A program made the translations under genes and the position numbers. A stretch of DNA of 31,366 bases from CAZAGD01 sp049699975 (GTDB lineage Bacteria > Desulfobacterota > SM23-61), in contig JBNAWB010000017.1 in NCBI GenBank assembly GCA_049699975.1, positions 1 through 31,366 of the forward strand, written 5' to 3'. This document shows, in pieces, positions 23,815 through 31,072 of the stretch (its first letter is position 1; each line of letters opens with the position of its first letter). The notes beneath the pieces were generated by a model, which saw only the letters and a program-made list of their open reading frames with translations, made no database searches and was not told where the DNA came from.

Positions 23815-24681
23815 TCATAAATTGGCGGCATCCAGAAGAGCAGGTACTTTGCTCTCCCAGCCGATAGGCATGATATGCACCCCTTGGCACATGCCTTTTA
23901 ATTCCTTAATCAATTCGGCGGCGATGGCAATGCTGGTTTTTACCCGATCTTCAGCTTTGGCCATTCTCTGAATCAAAGGCTCGGGAACAAATACTCCGGC
24001 CACGTTTTTATTCATAAAGCGCGCCATACCAGCGGATTTGAGCATAATAATTCCCGCTAACACAGGAACTTTAAAAGGCGCTACCCGCTTCATGAATTTT
24101 TCAAAAGAGGGCAAATCATAAACGGCCTGGGTCTGGAAGAAAGAGGCGCCGGCTTGAATTTTTTTCTCCATCTTAATAAGCTGGGCTTCTAAAGGATTTC
24201 CACCCGGATTAACTACCGCCCCCACAAAGAATTTAGGCGCTCCGTTTAACGGATTTCCCACCATATCAGTGCCTGCTTCCAGCTTCTTGATGACGCGGAT
24301 CAAGTTGACCGAATCTAAGTCAAAGACCGGCTTAGCTTGCGGATGGTCTCCTAAAGAAGCATAGTCTCCCGTGAGGGCTAAGACATTCTTGATGCCCAAG
24401 ACCGAGGCGCTGAGCAAATCGGCTTGCAAAGCTAAACGGTTCCGGTCCCGGCAGGTAATTTGGAAGATAGGTTCCAGTCCCCGCTCTTGTAACAAATGAC
24501 AGACAGCCAATGATCCCAGACGCATGACCGAGCTCTGTAAATCCGTCACATTTATGGCCTCTACCCGGCCGCGGAGCAATTCAGCATCAGCCATCATCTC
24601 TTCGATATTAGTTCCCTTTGGGGGACCGACTTCTGCCGTAACGACAAATTTTCCCGAGGCTAAACTCTCCTGCAAACCCAT
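23815..24681 (-). CDS. metF: Methylene-THF reductase MetF, copy 3 (hydrogenase-linked)
   Basis: This is the third MetF, of 288 aa. It has catalytic E17 (TAEVGPPKG), TCRDRNRLALQAD and LTGDYASLGDHPQAKPVFDLD. TDLQSSVMRLGSL near residue 46 corresponds to TDSKSSVMTMSAL in copy 2. No active-site loss is visible. The ATG at 24681 follows a long AGGAGGAGG ribosome binding site. It lies 15 nt after metV copy 3, which itself follows the hydrogenase large subunit by 21 nt, so these four genes form one tight unit. This suggests hydrogen as a possible electron source for this copy. Confidence 0.94.
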   Translation of the reverse strand: MGLQESLASGKFVVTAEVGPPKGTNIEEMMADAELLRGRVEAINVTDLQSSVMRLGSLAVCHLLQERGLEPIFQITCRDRNRLALQADLLSASVLGIKNVLALTGDYASLGDHPQAKPVFDLDSVNLIRVIKKLEAGTDMVGNPLNGAPKFFVGAVVNPGGNPLEAQLIKMEKKIQAGASFFQTQAVYDLPSFEKFMKRVAPFKVPVLAGIIMLKSAGMARFMNKNVAGVFVPEPLIQRMAKAEDRVKTSIAIAAELIKELKGMCQGVHIMPIGWESKVPALLDAANL

Positions 24682-24696
24682 CTTTTTCCTCCTCCT

Positions 24697-25371
24697 TTAT
24701 TTCCTCTGCTCCAAGGCCCAATAAGTGGTACTCCGCAGGCCCTTGGCCGGCAGCATTTTGCTATGATCCTTAGGTTCTTGGATCTGGCGGAGCTTTTCCA
24801 ATTTACCCAACTTCTCTAAGCGTTCATAAATCAAACGCCAGCCACAATCCATCTCCGGATCTACTTCGCATTTCCCTTCTTTAGTCGTGCCCCCGCAAGC
24901 TCCGTTAAGCAAAAACTTAGAGCAAGAAGTTAAAGGGCATATCCCGCCCGTAAGTTCTAAGACGCAATCTCCGCATTCCCGGCAGCGCTCCGCCCCAGGC
25001 CATTCCCCGCGCATTCCGCCTAAAGGCATAGTATTACAGCCTGGATGGACCATTTTATTACTCACCGCCGCTACTGCTTGCACACCAATCCCGCAAGTTA
25101 ATGCCAAAATCGAATCCGCTTCGCGCACTTCTTTGCTTTTTCCTCGTAACCGGGATTGAACTAAGGCCTTTTGGCAGAGAAAATCCACCACACTGTACCC
25201 GGTAACCTTCTTTCCTGCTTTTTCCAGGGCGGCTTTCATCTCTAAGACCTGAGCTCGGCCCCCCGTACCACTGGCCTCCGCACAACCATTACAGCCTAAG
25301 ATAAAGACTTTATTTTCACCCTCTAAATAACGCAAAATTTCTTCCAGAGGTTTTTGCTGTGAAAGTAACAT
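24697..25371 (-). CDS. metV: Methylene-THF reductase partner MetV, copy 3 (altered Cys triad)
   Basis: This is a MetV-family protein of 224 aa. Its C-terminal Cys-rich region is complete: RCRECGDC, GGICPLTSCSKFLLNGACGG, KCEVD and CGWRLIYERL. In the N-terminal triad C27 and C30 are present, but position 34 is Ser (GCNGCAEAS). This differs both from copy 1 (all Cys) and from copy 2 (C-W-C). The ATG at 25371 has AAGGAGGAG upstream. The 21-nt spacing to the hydrogenase large subunit upstream suggests a functional link, perhaps by receiving electrons from it. Confidence 0.91.
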   Translation of the reverse strand: MLLSQQKPLEEILRYLEGENKVFILGCNGCAEASGTGGRAQVLEMKAALEKAGKKVTGYSVVDFLCQKALVQSRLRGKSKEVREADSILALTCGIGVQAVAAVSNKMVHPGCNTMPLGGMRGEWPGAERCRECGDCVLELTGGICPLTSCSKFLLNGACGGTTKEGKCEVDPEMDCGWRLIYERLEKLGKLEKLRQIQEPKDHSKMLPAKGLRSTTYWALEQRK

Positions 25372-25392
25372 TTCCTCTCCTCCTTTTTGTTC

Positions 25393-26952
25393 CTAAAAGA
25401 TGCGGAAGCGTCCCAATTCGCTTCCTTTAGGAGTTAGCATATGTACCGCGCACGCCATACAAGGATCAAAGGAGCGAACTATGCGGACGATCTCGAAGGG
25501 ATTTTGTTCATCTTTAACCCGGGTGCCGATTAAAGCCTGCTCAATGGGCCCAGGGGTATCGGAATCATCCCGGGGCGAGGCATTCCAAGTAGTCGGCACT
25601 ACACATTGGTAATTAGCAATCTTTTTATCTTTGATCTCCATCCAGTGCCCCAGGGCGCCTCGAGCCGCATCGATAATGCCAACTCCATAAGCTTCTTCGG
25701 GAATCTCATAAGGAATAAAAGCAGGTTCGCCGGGTTTTAACTGCAAAAGCCACTCCCCCATAGAATCAGCAATGTATTTGGCGGAAAGAGCCCGGGCCGC
25801 GTGTCTTCCTAAAACTGAAAAGAGGGCCGGAGGTTCTGCTTTAAAGTGCCCTAAGACATTATCTACTAAAGCCCTTACCTGGGGATTTCCGCCGGCGTAA
25901 GTAGTTAGGATTTGGGCCAAAGGCCCTACTTCGTAAACTTGGCCCTCATACCGCGGGGCTTTTAGCCAAGAATAGCCATTCTTTTTCCCCCCAGTCGGCA
26001 TTGTTTTCCCTTGACCGGGATGCAGGCCAGAAGTTTCGTCTGCGTACCAAGAATGGCGGACTTCCTCCGTAATTTTTCCTAAATCCAGGGGACGAAGTTT
26101 TAGGTCAGCCGAAACCGTACCCTGTTGGAAAAGCCGTTTCCTTTTCGTATAATCCGGATTATCGCCTTCTAAATCGTAGGCCCCGTAGGAAAGGTAATTT
26201 TTGCATCCGGCACCAATTTGGAAATAATCGCTATAAGCTTCAGCTACGGCCAGGACATCAGGAATGTAGACGTTGTCAATAAAAGAGCGCAGTTCATTGA
26301 GGCGCCAAAGAAGGGAGGCGATCTTATCTACCGTGGGCACCTCGGCCATTCCGCCAGGGACAATGGCCGCGGTATGGGGAATGCGTCCCGTAAGCATGGC
26401 CACTGCTTCATGACCTTTGCGGCGCATCTCTAAGGCCTTTACATAATGACTTACGGCGGCGCGATCGACCTCGTCAGGCAGGCGATAATCGCCTTCGTAG
26501 CGCGGTACAAAGGGACCTAATTCTCCCCGGCCGATGAAGGCCTGGATTGATTTCAAATCCGGATCGTGGCCAGCATACTTGGCCACTTTGGTGACATCAA
26601 CGTAATCGAGGGCGGCTAAATGATAAAAATGAAGAATATGATCTTGCACCACATGCAAGCCGGCCGCCAGATTTCTCATAATCCGGCCGTTATCGGGAAT
26701 TTTATCCGCTAAGCCAAAAGCGCTGTCTAAATTTAAAGTAGAGGCCATGGCATGGCAAAGGTTACAGACTCCGCAAATTCGCTGGGTAATAATCTGGGCA
26801 TCTCGCGGGTCTCGGCCTTGCAAAATGATCTCAAAGCCACGGAAAAGCATGCCGGAACTGCGTGCCTCTTTGATCACCCCATTTTCCACTAAACATTCAA
26901 TCTTTAAATGTCCTTCAATACGTGTTATTGGGTCGATAACAATTTTTCCCAT
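25393..26952 (-). CDS. [NiFe] hydrogenase large subunit, group 1 HysA-like
   Basis: This is the catalytic subunit for H2 oxidation or production. The active-site cysteines are C60 and C63 (RICGVCNLCH) and C498 and C501 (DPCMACAVH). The first C-terminal position is a normal TGT Cys, not selenocysteine. H504 ends the mature protein, and the 15-residue tail would be cut by a maturation protease not present here. The DPC-x-AC-AVH form and segments such as HILHFYHLAALDYVD and SWYADETSGLHPGQGKTMP fit group 1, close to HysA, and not the group 3 Mvh type. It has 519 aa. It starts 12 nt after the small subunit and is followed 21 nt later by metV copy 3. Confidence 0.93.
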   Translation of the reverse strand: MGKIVIDPITRIEGHLKIECLVENGVIKEARSSGMLFRGFEIILQGRDPRDAQIITQRICGVCNLCHAMASTLNLDSAFGLADKIPDNGRIMRNLAAGLHVVQDHILHFYHLAALDYVDVTKVAKYAGHDPDLKSIQAFIGRGELGPFVPRYEGDYRLPDEVDRAAVSHYVKALEMRRKGHEAVAMLTGRIPHTAAIVPGGMAEVPTVDKIASLLWRLNELRSFIDNVYIPDVLAVAEAYSDYFQIGAGCKNYLSYGAYDLEGDNPDYTKRKRLFQQGTVSADLKLRPLDLGKITEEVRHSWYADETSGLHPGQGKTMPTGGKKNGYSWLKAPRYEGQVYEVGPLAQILTTYAGGNPQVRALVDNVLGHFKAEPPALFSVLGRHAARALSAKYIADSMGEWLLQLKPGEPAFIPYEIPEEAYGVGIIDAARGALGHWMEIKDKKIANYQCVVPTTWNASPRDDSDTPGPIEQALIGTRVKDEQNPFEIVRIVRSFDPCMACAVHMLTPKGSELGRFRIF

Positions 26953-26964
26953 ATGCCTTCTCCT

Positions 26965-27843
26965 TCATGATTTTTTAATGAGGGGAGGTTCAATTTCTGT
27001 GGTTTTGACGTAAAAGGGAGAGACTAAATCCGGAAATTCTGGTTGGGTACAACCATGGCATCCTCCGCCCGAGCCTACGCACCAATTGACTCCTGTATTC
27101 CATAAACGAATTGGGCAATCGGCGTAGGTAATCGGTCCTTTACATCCTAATTCGTAGAGACAACCGGGGTCGCCATGTTTTTGGGCAAATTTCCCCTCAT
27201 CAAAATAAGCTCGGCGCTGGCAATTTTCATGAATGAGCTTGCCATAAAAAGCTAAAGGACGTCCAAAATCATCGAGTTCTTCTGCCCCGGGCAGCCCCTG
27301 CAGAAGAATTCTGGCCACTGTGCCGACGAACCAGTCGGGATGAGGTGGGCATCCTGAAATATTAATTACTGGTTTTTCTATTCCTCTACTTTGCAAAAGC
27401 TCCTTAGTCCCTACGCAACCTGTGGGATTAGGGGCGGCAGCTGGAATCCCGCCAAAAGTGGCACAGGTGCCCAAGGCAATAATGGCCAAGGCCTCTTTCC
27501 CGAATTCTAAGACCCGCTCCACCATAGATACTGGCTGATGATTTCTTTCGCCAATGGCCCCATGAACTCCATCTTGGGCCGTTGGAATGCTCCCTTCCAC
27601 CACTAAGAGATAGCCATTTTTCTGCCTTTTCATGGTATCTTCAGCCACCTCCATCGCTAAATCGCCCGCCCCAGCCATGATGGTAGCATGGAAACGCAAA
27701 TTAACATGTTTTCCCGGAATGACTTCATCGATGAGCATATTCTTAATAGTTGGACTGACGGAGTTTAAGACCGAGACTGAGCAACCCGTACAGGTGGCAC
27801 ACTGCAACCAGATAACTGGGTATTCTTTGGTTTTGGCTTCCAA
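26965..27843 (-). CDS. [NiFe] hydrogenase small subunit, HysB-like, no Tat signal
   Basis: This is the electron-transfer subunit with three Fe-S clusters. The proximal site is in LQCATCTGCSVSVLN (C15, C18, C21), then GTCATFGG and SGCPPHPDW. Distal and medial ligands lie in HENC, GDPGCLYELGCKGP, YADCPIRLWN, NWCVGSGGGCHGC. The pattern follows HysB of [NiFeSe] enzymes. These normally carry a twin-arginine export signal. Here the protein starts MEAKTKEYPVIWLQ from a TTG with AAAGGAGGGG upstream, and an in-frame TAG lies seven codons before it, so no signal is possible. A cytoplasmic enzyme is expected, in reach of MetV/MetF. Confidence 0.93.
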   Translation of the reverse strand: MEAKTKEYPVIWLQCATCTGCSVSVLNSVSPTIKNMLIDEVIPGKHVNLRFHATIMAGAGDLAMEVAEDTMKRQKNGYLLVVEGSIPTAQDGVHGAIGERNHQPVSMVERVLEFGKEALAIIALGTCATFGGIPAAAPNPTGCVGTKELLQSRGIEKPVINISGCPPHPDWFVGTVARILLQGLPGAEELDDFGRPLAFYGKLIHENCQRRAYFDEGKFAQKHGDPGCLYELGCKGPITYADCPIRLWNTGVNWCVGSGGGCHGCTQPEFPDLVSPFYVKTTEIEPPLIKKS

Positions 27844-27942
27844 TGTCCCCTCCTTTCTTGACTACCGGCCGTTAATTTTAATTTCGCTAAATTTTAATAT
27901 TTTTTTTCAGTATGGCCTATGAGTTAAATCAGCAAATGCAAT

Positions 27943-28833
27943 TTAATTTTTTATACCCGCAGCCAATTTGGCCGCCTTAACCGTATTCATCATGAGCATG
28001 GTAATAGTCATAGGCCCCACTCCCCCAGGAACTGGCGTAATCATACTGGCCTTTTCTTTTACGGCTTCAAAATCCACATCTCCACAGAGGATGGCTTTCC
28101 CCTCTTTGGTCATGCCGACCCTATTTACCCCTACATCAATCACCACGGCGCCTTCCTTTACCATATCCGCCGTAACGGCTTTAGGTTTGCCAGCGGCGAC
28201 GATGAGAATATCCGCCCGGCGAGTATGAAAGGCGATGTCCCTGGTTCCGGTATGGCAAATGGTCACAGTGGCATTAGCTCCTTTTTGCTTCTGCAATAAA
28301 ATATTAGCAATAGGTTTGCCCACAATATTAGAGCGCCCTAAAACTACGACCTCGGCCCCTTCAACTTTTACTCCCGAACGAATAAGCAACTGCTGAATCC
28401 CCGCTGGAGTACAGGGCAAGTAATCTGCTTCGCCGATCATTAGTTTGCCCACATTCACCGGATGAAAAGCATCCACATCTTTTTTAGGATCTATGGCGTA
28501 AAGCACTTTTGTTTCATTTATATGTTTGGGCAAAGGAAGCTGAACTAAAATGCCATGGATTTGGGGATCCTGATTATACTTAGCGATTAATTCTAAGAGC
28601 TTTTCTTCGGAAATACTTTCGGGTTGGTTGTCTTGTACAGAATAAAAACCAAGTTCTTTAGCCGTCTTCTGCTTTCCTGTCACATAACTTACCGAAGCTG
28701 GATTTTGGCCCACGAGGATAGTTACTAATCCAGGAACGACGTTATATTTTTCTTTTAAAAGCGCCACCTCTTTGGCTAACTCTTCCCGAATCTGCTTGGC
28801 TATCTCTGTACCACTGATTATTTTTGCCGCCAT
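27943..28833 (-). CDS. folD: Bifunctional methylene-THF dehydrogenase/cyclohydrolase (FolD)
   Basis: FolD converts methenyl-THF (from formyl-THF) to methylene-THF using NAD(P)H, covering two steps of the methyl branch. The true start is ATG 28833 (296 aa). GGAGG lies 6 nt upstream, whereas the ATG at 28839 abuts it. A much longer in-frame extension would run through the upstream repeat and into fhs. Y50 and catalytic K54 (SYVTGKQKTA), the PLPKHI segment, DVDAFHP, GRSNIVGKP, CGDVDF and PGGVGPMTITMLMMNT are all present. It follows fhs by 134 nt and precedes the hydrogenase by 99 nt. Confidence 0.97.
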   Translation of the reverse strand: MAAKIISGTEIAKQIREELAKEVALLKEKYNVVPGLVTILVGQNPASVSYVTGKQKTAKELGFYSVQDNQPESISEEKLLELIAKYNQDPQIHGILVQLPLPKHINETKVLYAIDPKKDVDAFHPVNVGKLMIGEADYLPCTPAGIQQLLIRSGVKVEGAEVVVLGRSNIVGKPIANILLQKQKGANATVTICHTGTRDIAFHTRRADILIVAAGKPKAVTADMVKEGAVVIDVGVNRVGMTKEGKAILCGDVDFEAVKEKASMITPVPGGVGPMTITMLMMNTVKAAKLAAGIKN

Positions 28834-28854
28834 TTTCATCCTCCTTAATAATTG

Positions 28855-28955
28855 TTCACCGCAGAGCCCGCCGCGAACGCAGAGAATCTTAAATTCTAAA
28901 CATTTTGCATTTATATTTGCCAAATCTCTGCGTACATTGCGTGCTTTGCGGTGAA
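28855..28955. repeat. MITE-like palindromic repeat between fhs and folD
   Basis: Two arms of about 32 nt face each other: 28855-28886 begins TTCACCGCAGAGC and contains ACGCAGAGA, and 28924-28955 is its imperfect reverse complement (ends GCTTTGCGGTGAA). The loop is about 37 nt and AT-rich. The CACCGCAGAG...ACGCAGAG wording matches a family of dispersed intergenic palindromes I recall from many environmental bacterial genomes. It is transcribed within the operon and could fold into a long hairpin between fhs and folD. A plus-strand open frame over it is an artefact of the repeat. Confidence 0.75.
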
Positions 28956-28967
28956 TAAATAAATCTT

Positions 28968-30728
28968 CTAAAAGAGCCCCTTGACCCGTCCGGTATTTAC
29001 ATCTACGTCGATCTTCCGGAATGCTGGATCTGAGCTTGTCCCCGGCATTAAGCTGATAGTCCCAGTACACGGACAAAGGAATTCTGCACCGGAAAAGACC
29101 AAGATATCGCGCACAGGCAAAATCCACCCTTTAGGAACTCCTTTGCGGGTGGGATCATGAGTAAGGCTAAGATGAGTTTTGACCATCATCGTCGCAAATT
29201 TCTTAAATTTGGGATCATTTTCAAATCTCTTGGCCTTTTCTTCGGCTTCGGGAGTCCAAGACACACCATCTGCTCCGTAAACATTTTTAGCAATAGTTTC
29301 TACCCGCTGCCGTAGAGGCATCTCTAAGGGATAAAGGAATTTAAAGTCAACTTTTTCATTACAGGCATCGATGACCGCATCGGCCAGCTCTAACGCTCCA
29401 TCTCCTCCTTTTGCCCAATGCTCAGAAACAGCCACTCGCGCGCCAGTCGGTTCCACCAGGCGGCGAATCAAAGCGATCTCATCCTTCGTATCGGTGTGGA
29501 AAGAGTTGATGCAGACCACTGGTCTAATTCCTGCTTGTTTGACGATATTGATATGATGAATGAGATTGCCTACGCCTTTTTCCACTAGCTGCAGATTTTC
29601 TTTGGTATAGGAAGGATCTAAGGGAAGACCAGGAACTACTTTCGGCCCCCCGCCATGCATCTTCAAGGCCCGCACAGTACAGGTAACCACGGCCACATTA
29701 GGAATGAGGCCACTGAATCGGCATTTCACATTCCAAAATTTCTCAAAGCCAATGTCAGCGCCGAATCCGCTTTCGGTTACATGGTAATCGAACATCTTTA
29801 GGCCTAAGCGATCAGCAATAATGGAAGATTGGCCGACAGCAATGTTCGCAAATGGTCCGGCATGCACCATTACTGGCTGACCCTCCACGGTCTGCAATAG
29901 GGTCGGATTAATAGATTCCCTCATCCAGGCGCACATGGCCCCAGCTACTTCCAAATCAGTAGTGGTCACGGGGTTGCCTCTTTTGTCATAGGCAACCGTA
30001 ATTCTACCCAACCTTTCTCGCAAATCAGCTAAATCCTTAACAATAGCCAGGATGGCCATGATTTCTGAACTCACCGCGATTTGGAATTTGGACTGCATCA
30101 TGTACCCATCCATTTTCCCGCCCAGTCCCATAATAATGTTCCGTAACCCTTGGGCGCAGAAGTCTATGACCCAGCCCATTTCTACATTCCGAGGGTCTAT
30201 ATCTAACCTTTTTAAGCCCCGCTTAGCTAATTGCTCGTCAGTATAATTCGCTTCATGCTGCATGCGGGCATTAAGGGCCACCATGGCTAAATTGTGCGCA
30301 TTCATCACGTTATTAATATCCCCTGTCAAACCCATAGAGAATTCCGTCAAAGGAATAGCCTGGGCATTGCCGCCGCCCGCAGCGCTTCCCTTAATGTTCA
30401 TTGTAGGTCCGCCTGAAGGTTGGCGAATAGCTCCACCCACATTTTTCCCCCTTTTGGCTAACCCCTCAATAAGCCCCATCGTGGTCGTGGTTTTACCTTC
30501 CCCCAAAGGAGTTGGGGTTATAGCCGTTACATCAATATATTTGCCATTTGGCCTTCCTTCTAATCTTTTAATTATCTTCAAAAAGTCGAGTCGCCCGATA
30601 CGCCCATATGGAATAACTTCATCTTTTTCCAACCCCAACTCTTTCTGAAAGTCCCAAATAGACTTCATATGTTCTTCAGCAGCTTCCGAAATCTGCCAAT
30701 CAGCCATTTTTACGGCATCATAAGGCAT
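28968..30728 (-). CDS. fhs: Formate-tetrahydrofolate ligase (Fhs)
   Basis: Fhs makes 10-formyl-THF from formate, THF and ATP, the entry step of the methyl branch. The ATP-binding loop TPTPLGEGKTTTT includes K79. Other family segments are IRQPSGGPTMNIKGSAAGGG, FADIG-type region ESGFGADIGFEKF, VCINSFHTDTKDE, and GAEFLCPCTGTISLMPG near the C terminus. The length of 586 aa is slightly above the common 557 or so, owing to the N-terminal stretch. The ATG at 30728 has GGGAGGG 8 nt upstream. It is the first gene of the leftward train, and the only clear promoter in the window lies about 300 nt upstream of it. Confidence 0.97.
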   Translation of the reverse strand: MPYDAVKMADWQISEAAEEHMKSIWDFQKELGLEKDEVIPYGRIGRLDFLKIIKRLEGRPNGKYIDVTAITPTPLGEGKTTTTMGLIEGLAKRGKNVGGAIRQPSGGPTMNIKGSAAGGGNAQAIPLTEFSMGLTGDINNVMNAHNLAMVALNARMQHEANYTDEQLAKRGLKRLDIDPRNVEMGWVIDFCAQGLRNIIMGLGGKMDGYMMQSKFQIAVSSEIMAILAIVKDLADLRERLGRITVAYDKRGNPVTTTDLEVAGAMCAWMRESINPTLLQTVEGQPVMVHAGPFANIAVGQSSIIADRLGLKMFDYHVTESGFGADIGFEKFWNVKCRFSGLIPNVAVVTCTVRALKMHGGGPKVVPGLPLDPSYTKENLQLVEKGVGNLIHHINIVKQAGIRPVVCINSFHTDTKDEIALIRRLVEPTGARVAVSEHWAKGGDGALELADAVIDACNEKVDFKFLYPLEMPLRQRVETIAKNVYGADGVSWTPEAEEKAKRFENDPKFKKFATMMVKTHLSLTHDPTRKGVPKGWILPVRDILVFSGAEFLCPCTGTISLMPGTSSDPAFRKIDVDVNTGRVKGLF

Positions 30729-31019
30729 AAAATTAACCCTCCCTTTTCTAAGAATTGTTTAATTTTTAATTTTTAATATTTCTGGCGCGGCTAATTTTAC
30801 TTCAAAATTTTTTCAAAATTTTTTTAGTATGGCTTCACCCCCCTTCTGAACATCTTTCTTCCCCTTTCTTGCTCGCCAATTTAAAAAGAGAAAAACGAAG
30901 GGGAAAAATGGAAATCAAGGAATGCTTCTTTACCGGGAAAAAATAAAAGAGCTTAATATTATTAGATTTTTCAGAAATCGCCACCTACCGAATTAACTGC
31001 TCCCCTTGCTCTACCAAAA
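30729..31019 (-). other. Long AT-rich leader of fhs
   Basis: About 290-310 nt separate the predicted transcription start from fhs. The leader is AT-rich with A/T runs near 30800-30826. It holds one short open frame: ATG 30853 to TAA 30824, nine codons (MFRRGVKPY), with an AGGGGA-like site before it. No strong hairpin with a U tract and no recognised riboswitch core were seen. I see no protein gene here. Confidence 0.4.
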
Positions 31020-31041
31020 AATGAATGAGTATTCGTTCATT
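31020..31041. promoter_or_regulatory. TetR/FadR-like operator palindrome at fhs promoter
   Basis: TGAATGAGTATTCGTTCA (31022-31039) forms the core of a 22-bp palindrome with few mismatches. It fits the TGAATGA-M-TA-N-TCATTCA consensus I remember for Bacillus FadR (a TetR-family, acyl-CoA-responsive repressor) at 16 of 18 positions. It lies just downstream of the predicted -10, where a bound repressor would block transcription. No TetR gene is in the window, and the regulator's identity is inference. Confidence 0.55.
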
Positions 31042-31042
31042 G

Positions 31043-31072
31043 CATTTAGCATAATGCCTAATATTTTGTCAA
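31043..31072 (-). promoter_or_regulatory. Predicted sigma70-like promoter driving the operon leftward
   Basis: On the minus strand a perfect -35 TTGACA (31072-31067), preceded by an A7 tract, is followed after 18 nt by a weak -10 TAAATG (31048-31043) with an upstream TG (extended -10). The start point would be near 31036, inside the palindromic operator. The -10 is poor, so the promoter may need activation or the hexamer call may be off by a base or two. Confidence 0.5.

Noticed and set aside
25393..25460. Selenocysteine in the hydrogenase large subunit, given its HysA likeness
   Set aside because: The position that carries Sec in [NiFeSe] enzymes is encoded by TGT (Cys), and no in-frame TGA occurs there.
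25393..27843. Hydrogenase as the MvhAG partner of MvhD/HdrA
   Set aside because: The large subunit ends DPCMACAVH and both subunits resemble HysAB (group 1), not the group 3c Mvh type, and they are not adjacent to hdrA or mvhD.
28834..29127. N-terminal extension of FolD up to 29127
   Set aside because: It would read through the palindromic repeat and into fhs, and its sequence is unlike FolD. The ATG at 28833 has a well-placed GGAGG.
30900..31020. Possible tetrahydrofolate riboswitch in the fhs leader
   Set aside because: The minus-strand stretch GGGGAGCAGTTAATTCGGTA (starting near 31005) recalls the start of THF riboswitches, but the rest of the conserved core and a closing CTCC arm were not found. 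The likeness is too short to claim.
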